From the NCBI GenBank assembly GCA_037013685.1, contig CM072895.1:8778463-8842462 (forward strand): 64,000 nucleotides of DNA, in the 5' to 3' direction. Source of the DNA: Acridotheres tristis. Its lineage: Eukaryota > Chordata > Aves > Passeriformes > Sturnidae. Positions 61,087 to 64,000 of the stretch are shown here, in pieces; positions within the stretch are counted from its first letter, which is position 1; each line of letters starts with the position of its first letter. Under the pieces are notes generated by a model. That model did no database searches. It had not been told where the DNA came from and worked only from the letters and a program-made list of their open reading frames with translations. A program made the position numbers and the translations under genes.

Positions 61087-64000
61087 CTGCTTTGCCAAAA
61101 ATTAACATGAAGGGTGAAAAGAAAGAAGCCGAAGCAATTTACGCCATCATGTCTGACTTGATTAAAATATGTGATTTTTAGGCTACTGGTCAGAATTTCA
61201 TGTTTGTTGTCTAGTATCTTTCTTTAGGTCACATAACTGAATAGCTAAGGTGCGTTCTAGGGAAATTGCCAGTTCTAGGGAGAAGGAATTTGCTTTAGAA
61301 CCACTCTGAGTTAAACCTTCCTTCAAGAGAGCTCTCTTTCGTGCCAGAAGTATGAACTGATTTTACTGAGTGTTTACTTTTTTGTTTACAAGATCTAAGA
61401 CTTCAGTGCAGAAGTCTAAAAGTGACACTTGGACCTGCAAGCCATCACTGCTGGGCAGGGTGTTGGTTCCTGGAACTGGTTGCACTTCACTGTAAAAACA
61501 TTTGCAGAATTAGACTGCTCAGAGTGTAACTCATTTGGTGAAAATATTTAGCCTTTTACTTATCAAAGTAAATCTGCTGAGCTTAGCACAGCTGAGAAAC
61601 AAGAGCGATGCAGAAGTACTGGATACGAGTAAATCCTGCATGCAAGATCCACACAGGTCCTACATTTAGATTGCAAATTTAACAGAAGTAATTCTGTCCC
61701 TTCCAGAGTTTCAGTTCTGATTAAAATGCAAATCTGTCTTCCTGTTGTTTCTTCATTTCTTTCCCTAAGCTTGAATGTGGGCATTGACCAAAGCAGAGTT
61801 TATCCTGCAGCGTCACTGCTCACTCACACTGTGACTGGTTGGACATCAAGCTGAGTTACTGGCAAAAGAGACCTGCTGATGATGTGGTGATGGCATTGAA
61901 ACTAAAACATCCTTCCAGCAGTGTGGTGGCTCACAAAAGGGAAAAGGATGGAAATTCCATATCAAAGCCCTTTCCCCTCCACCCTTTCTTTTATGTTAAT
62001 CTGGACTCTAAGTACCTTTAGCAAGTAACTGAGGTCACTGCCACTAGAATAAAAGTTTTCAAATCTTACCCTTGTTCTAATACTGCCTTTGCTACAGCTG
62101 CTGCTTACTTCAGGTTACATATTTAAGACCTTTTTTGGGTTTTTATTGACCTATTTAGAGTGGGTGTGGTATTTATAGTGTATTATAAGTTTTAGAAGTG
62201 CTTTCAGGACAGAAATTAACTCCATGTCTTTGTGGTCTTAATGACCTTGTGCAAGAGAAGAATTGCATCTAAGAGCCCAACTGTTGTTGTTTTTCCTGTT
62301 CTATCACATAACCCACCAAACCCCCAAATGGCTGCTCTCCAGGTCTCACTGAAGCCTGTGCCTGCTCCAGCCCTACTGAAGCCAGGAACTTGGAGCAGAA
62401 GCAATAGTGTAGTAGGGTCAGCCCAGGGAATGTGTGAGCTGCCATCAACCAGGAGACTCCTTTTTGGACTGAGGAACTTAAAGCTGAGAGAGGGGTTCTC
62501 ATGCAGTGTTTGATATCTAGAAATTTTCTGTTGGTTATTGTTTCAATGAAAACACAGCAAAAATAAAAAAACAAAATTACTTTTGCCTGTGCCAGTTCAT
62601 CATGGGATATCTACATAAGGAGAAAAGTCAGGAGGCTAAAGTCAAGCTGTTGGAGTTCAACTTCAGCTGAAGCTTCGGGCATGTAAGACTGAAAACGGTG
62701 GCATCAATGTCCCTGCAGCTTTCCCAGCATCAAGAAAACCAATCTTAGTCCCGTGGCTGCACATCAGTGGCCTGCCTGCTCTGCCCTGGGCCATACCCTG
62801 TGTGACAGTGTCACAGCCACTGTAGGATAGGGGGTGGTTTGGGGTTTCTCCATGTGCCTCAGTCAGATTCAGACTGGTTTATTAAACGGGTTAATTGGCA
62901 GTTTGGAAGGGAGGGGGAAGCGAGGTCCGTGGGTCTCCCTGGTCAGTGCCAAGCCGCAGACTGTTAACTACTCCTGCCTTTCAGAAGCAATAACTGCGGA
63001 TTTGGGGAACATATGGAACTAACTAGCCGAAAGGCTTTTATGAGCAGCTTTAACAGGGGGCACGGTTTGTGAGTAGAAATTCCAGTGGATGAGTTAATAG
63101 TTTCACTTTCCTTAGCTGTCCCTTTATAGGAAAAACAACAACAAAGCTGGGCACGTTCCTCCCACAGCCCCAGCTGTACAATGTGCCGATGCATCCAGGA
63201 TTTCGTTTGGACACTGGGGGAGTCCTTTAGTAGATCCCCCAGGACCTGTTTTTCCAGAGCTATTTCCTGATGCTGACCTCATTAGGTGAGTTTCACAGCT
63301 CACTAATTCCTAGCAATAGCACAAGAGATTCAAGGAAAGGGGAAACCCGTCTTCTGGAAACCAATGGAACTGAACAGATTTGGGCAAGCACTTTTATTGC
63401 TTTTCATTAATCTGGAAAATCGGGGACTTGCATTTTTCTTTCTTCTATTTTTTTTTTCCCAAGTAACTATTTTGACCTGAAACTGTATATTTGATTTTCT
63501 GTTTGATTACAGATTAGGATAACTACAAAAGGAGAATCCCTGCAGAATTGTATATCTCAATATTTATGCTGCAGTCTATTTTGAACCGAGTAGGAGAGTG
63601 GGTATTTGTTTTCTGGAATTGCAGTCTGGGCATTGACAGGATATAGTCACTCAAACACTTCCAGTAATGCTTATTTAGTGTTTGCATTGTGGTGGCACGT
63701 GTCCAAAAGAGAGAGCATAGGAAAACAATAAGTTGCCTGCTCAAGAGCTGACATCATAGTGTGAAATGTAAGTACTTGTTTTTGTGGTATTGTTATTAAT
63801 CATGGGTCTGTGCAGGGGTCATCCTGTAATTCCAGCTACTGGAGCCCTGTGAATGCAAAGCTTGGCCTGAGAGTTTTCCTAGGGTTGCCTTTCATCTTCA
63901 AGTCTCCTGTATAGCAAACACACCAGAAGAACACAGCTCCAATTTGTCTTAAGCTTAACAAAAAATGTGTTTCTTCCGTTGTAATTCCTGAATTTGTTGT

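Larger units (their letters stand above)
51882..64000. other. Gene-free unique DNA to the window end
   Basis: No gene or recognisable transposon is seen over about 12 kb. A TTTC run of about four units lies at 53757-53772 and a T12 run at about 59145-59156. The longest frame is 164 codons (plus, 60406-60900), opposed by minus frames of 93 and 110 codons. None has a domain I recognise. 57.8-58.5 kb is AT-rich. A CpG cluster at 59934-60162 and a 16 bp tandem duplication at 61055-61086 are listed separately. Confidence 0.5.

Overview
The window looks like non-coding DNA from a land vertebrate, most likely a bird. Three CR1 non-LTR retrotransposon 3' ends are recognisable, in the close match to the avian consensus expected of birds. 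A few very old MIR-type SINE remnants, shared by all amniotes, are also present. CpG is scarce outside a few short clusters, as in a methylated vertebrate genome. Interspersed repeats are sparse, and there are no Alu, B1/B2 or L1-like sequences, which argues against a mammal. A turtle or crocodilian is a less likely alternative. No species or locus can be named from the sequence alone.

I find no protein-coding gene, tRNA, rRNA, CRISPR array, provirus or DNA transposon that I can support. The longest open frames (about 140-180 codons) are low-complexity translations of microsatellites, cross old SINE copies, or show no recognisable domain, so I treat them as chance. The region is best read as a gene desert or the inside of a very long intron. 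An unrecognised short exon or a lncRNA cannot be excluded by eye.

Layout: 1-3193 is unique, AT-leaning DNA. A minus-strand CR1 lies at 3194-3593 and a plus-strand CR1 at 6401-6647. 6648-15158 is unique apart from a CpG-retaining patch near 9.7-9.9 kb. A MIR remnant and a CR1 3' end lie at 15.16-15.63 kb. A long (CCTT)n array running into (CCCT)n sits at 18.59-18.86 kb. From 21 to 41 kb there are mostly unique sequences with several AT-rich or CpG-retaining islands that resemble conserved non-coding elements (22.6, 25.3, 27.1, 29.1, 39.0 and 41.3 kb) and a striking pair of overlapping hairpins at 38.15-38.22 kb. MIR remnants cluster at 40.9-46.1 kb. A CCCCTT hexamer array lies at 49.56 kb and a roughly 380 bp CTTT array at 51.50-51.88 kb. 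The rest to 64 kb is unique, with the densest CpG cluster of the window at 59.93-60.16 kb.

Because there are no genes there is no pathway to reconstruct. The most notable content is structural (polypurine/polypyrimidine arrays with G-quadruplex and triplex potential, and compact inverted repeats) and a set of candidate regulatory islands that cross-species alignment could confirm or dismiss.
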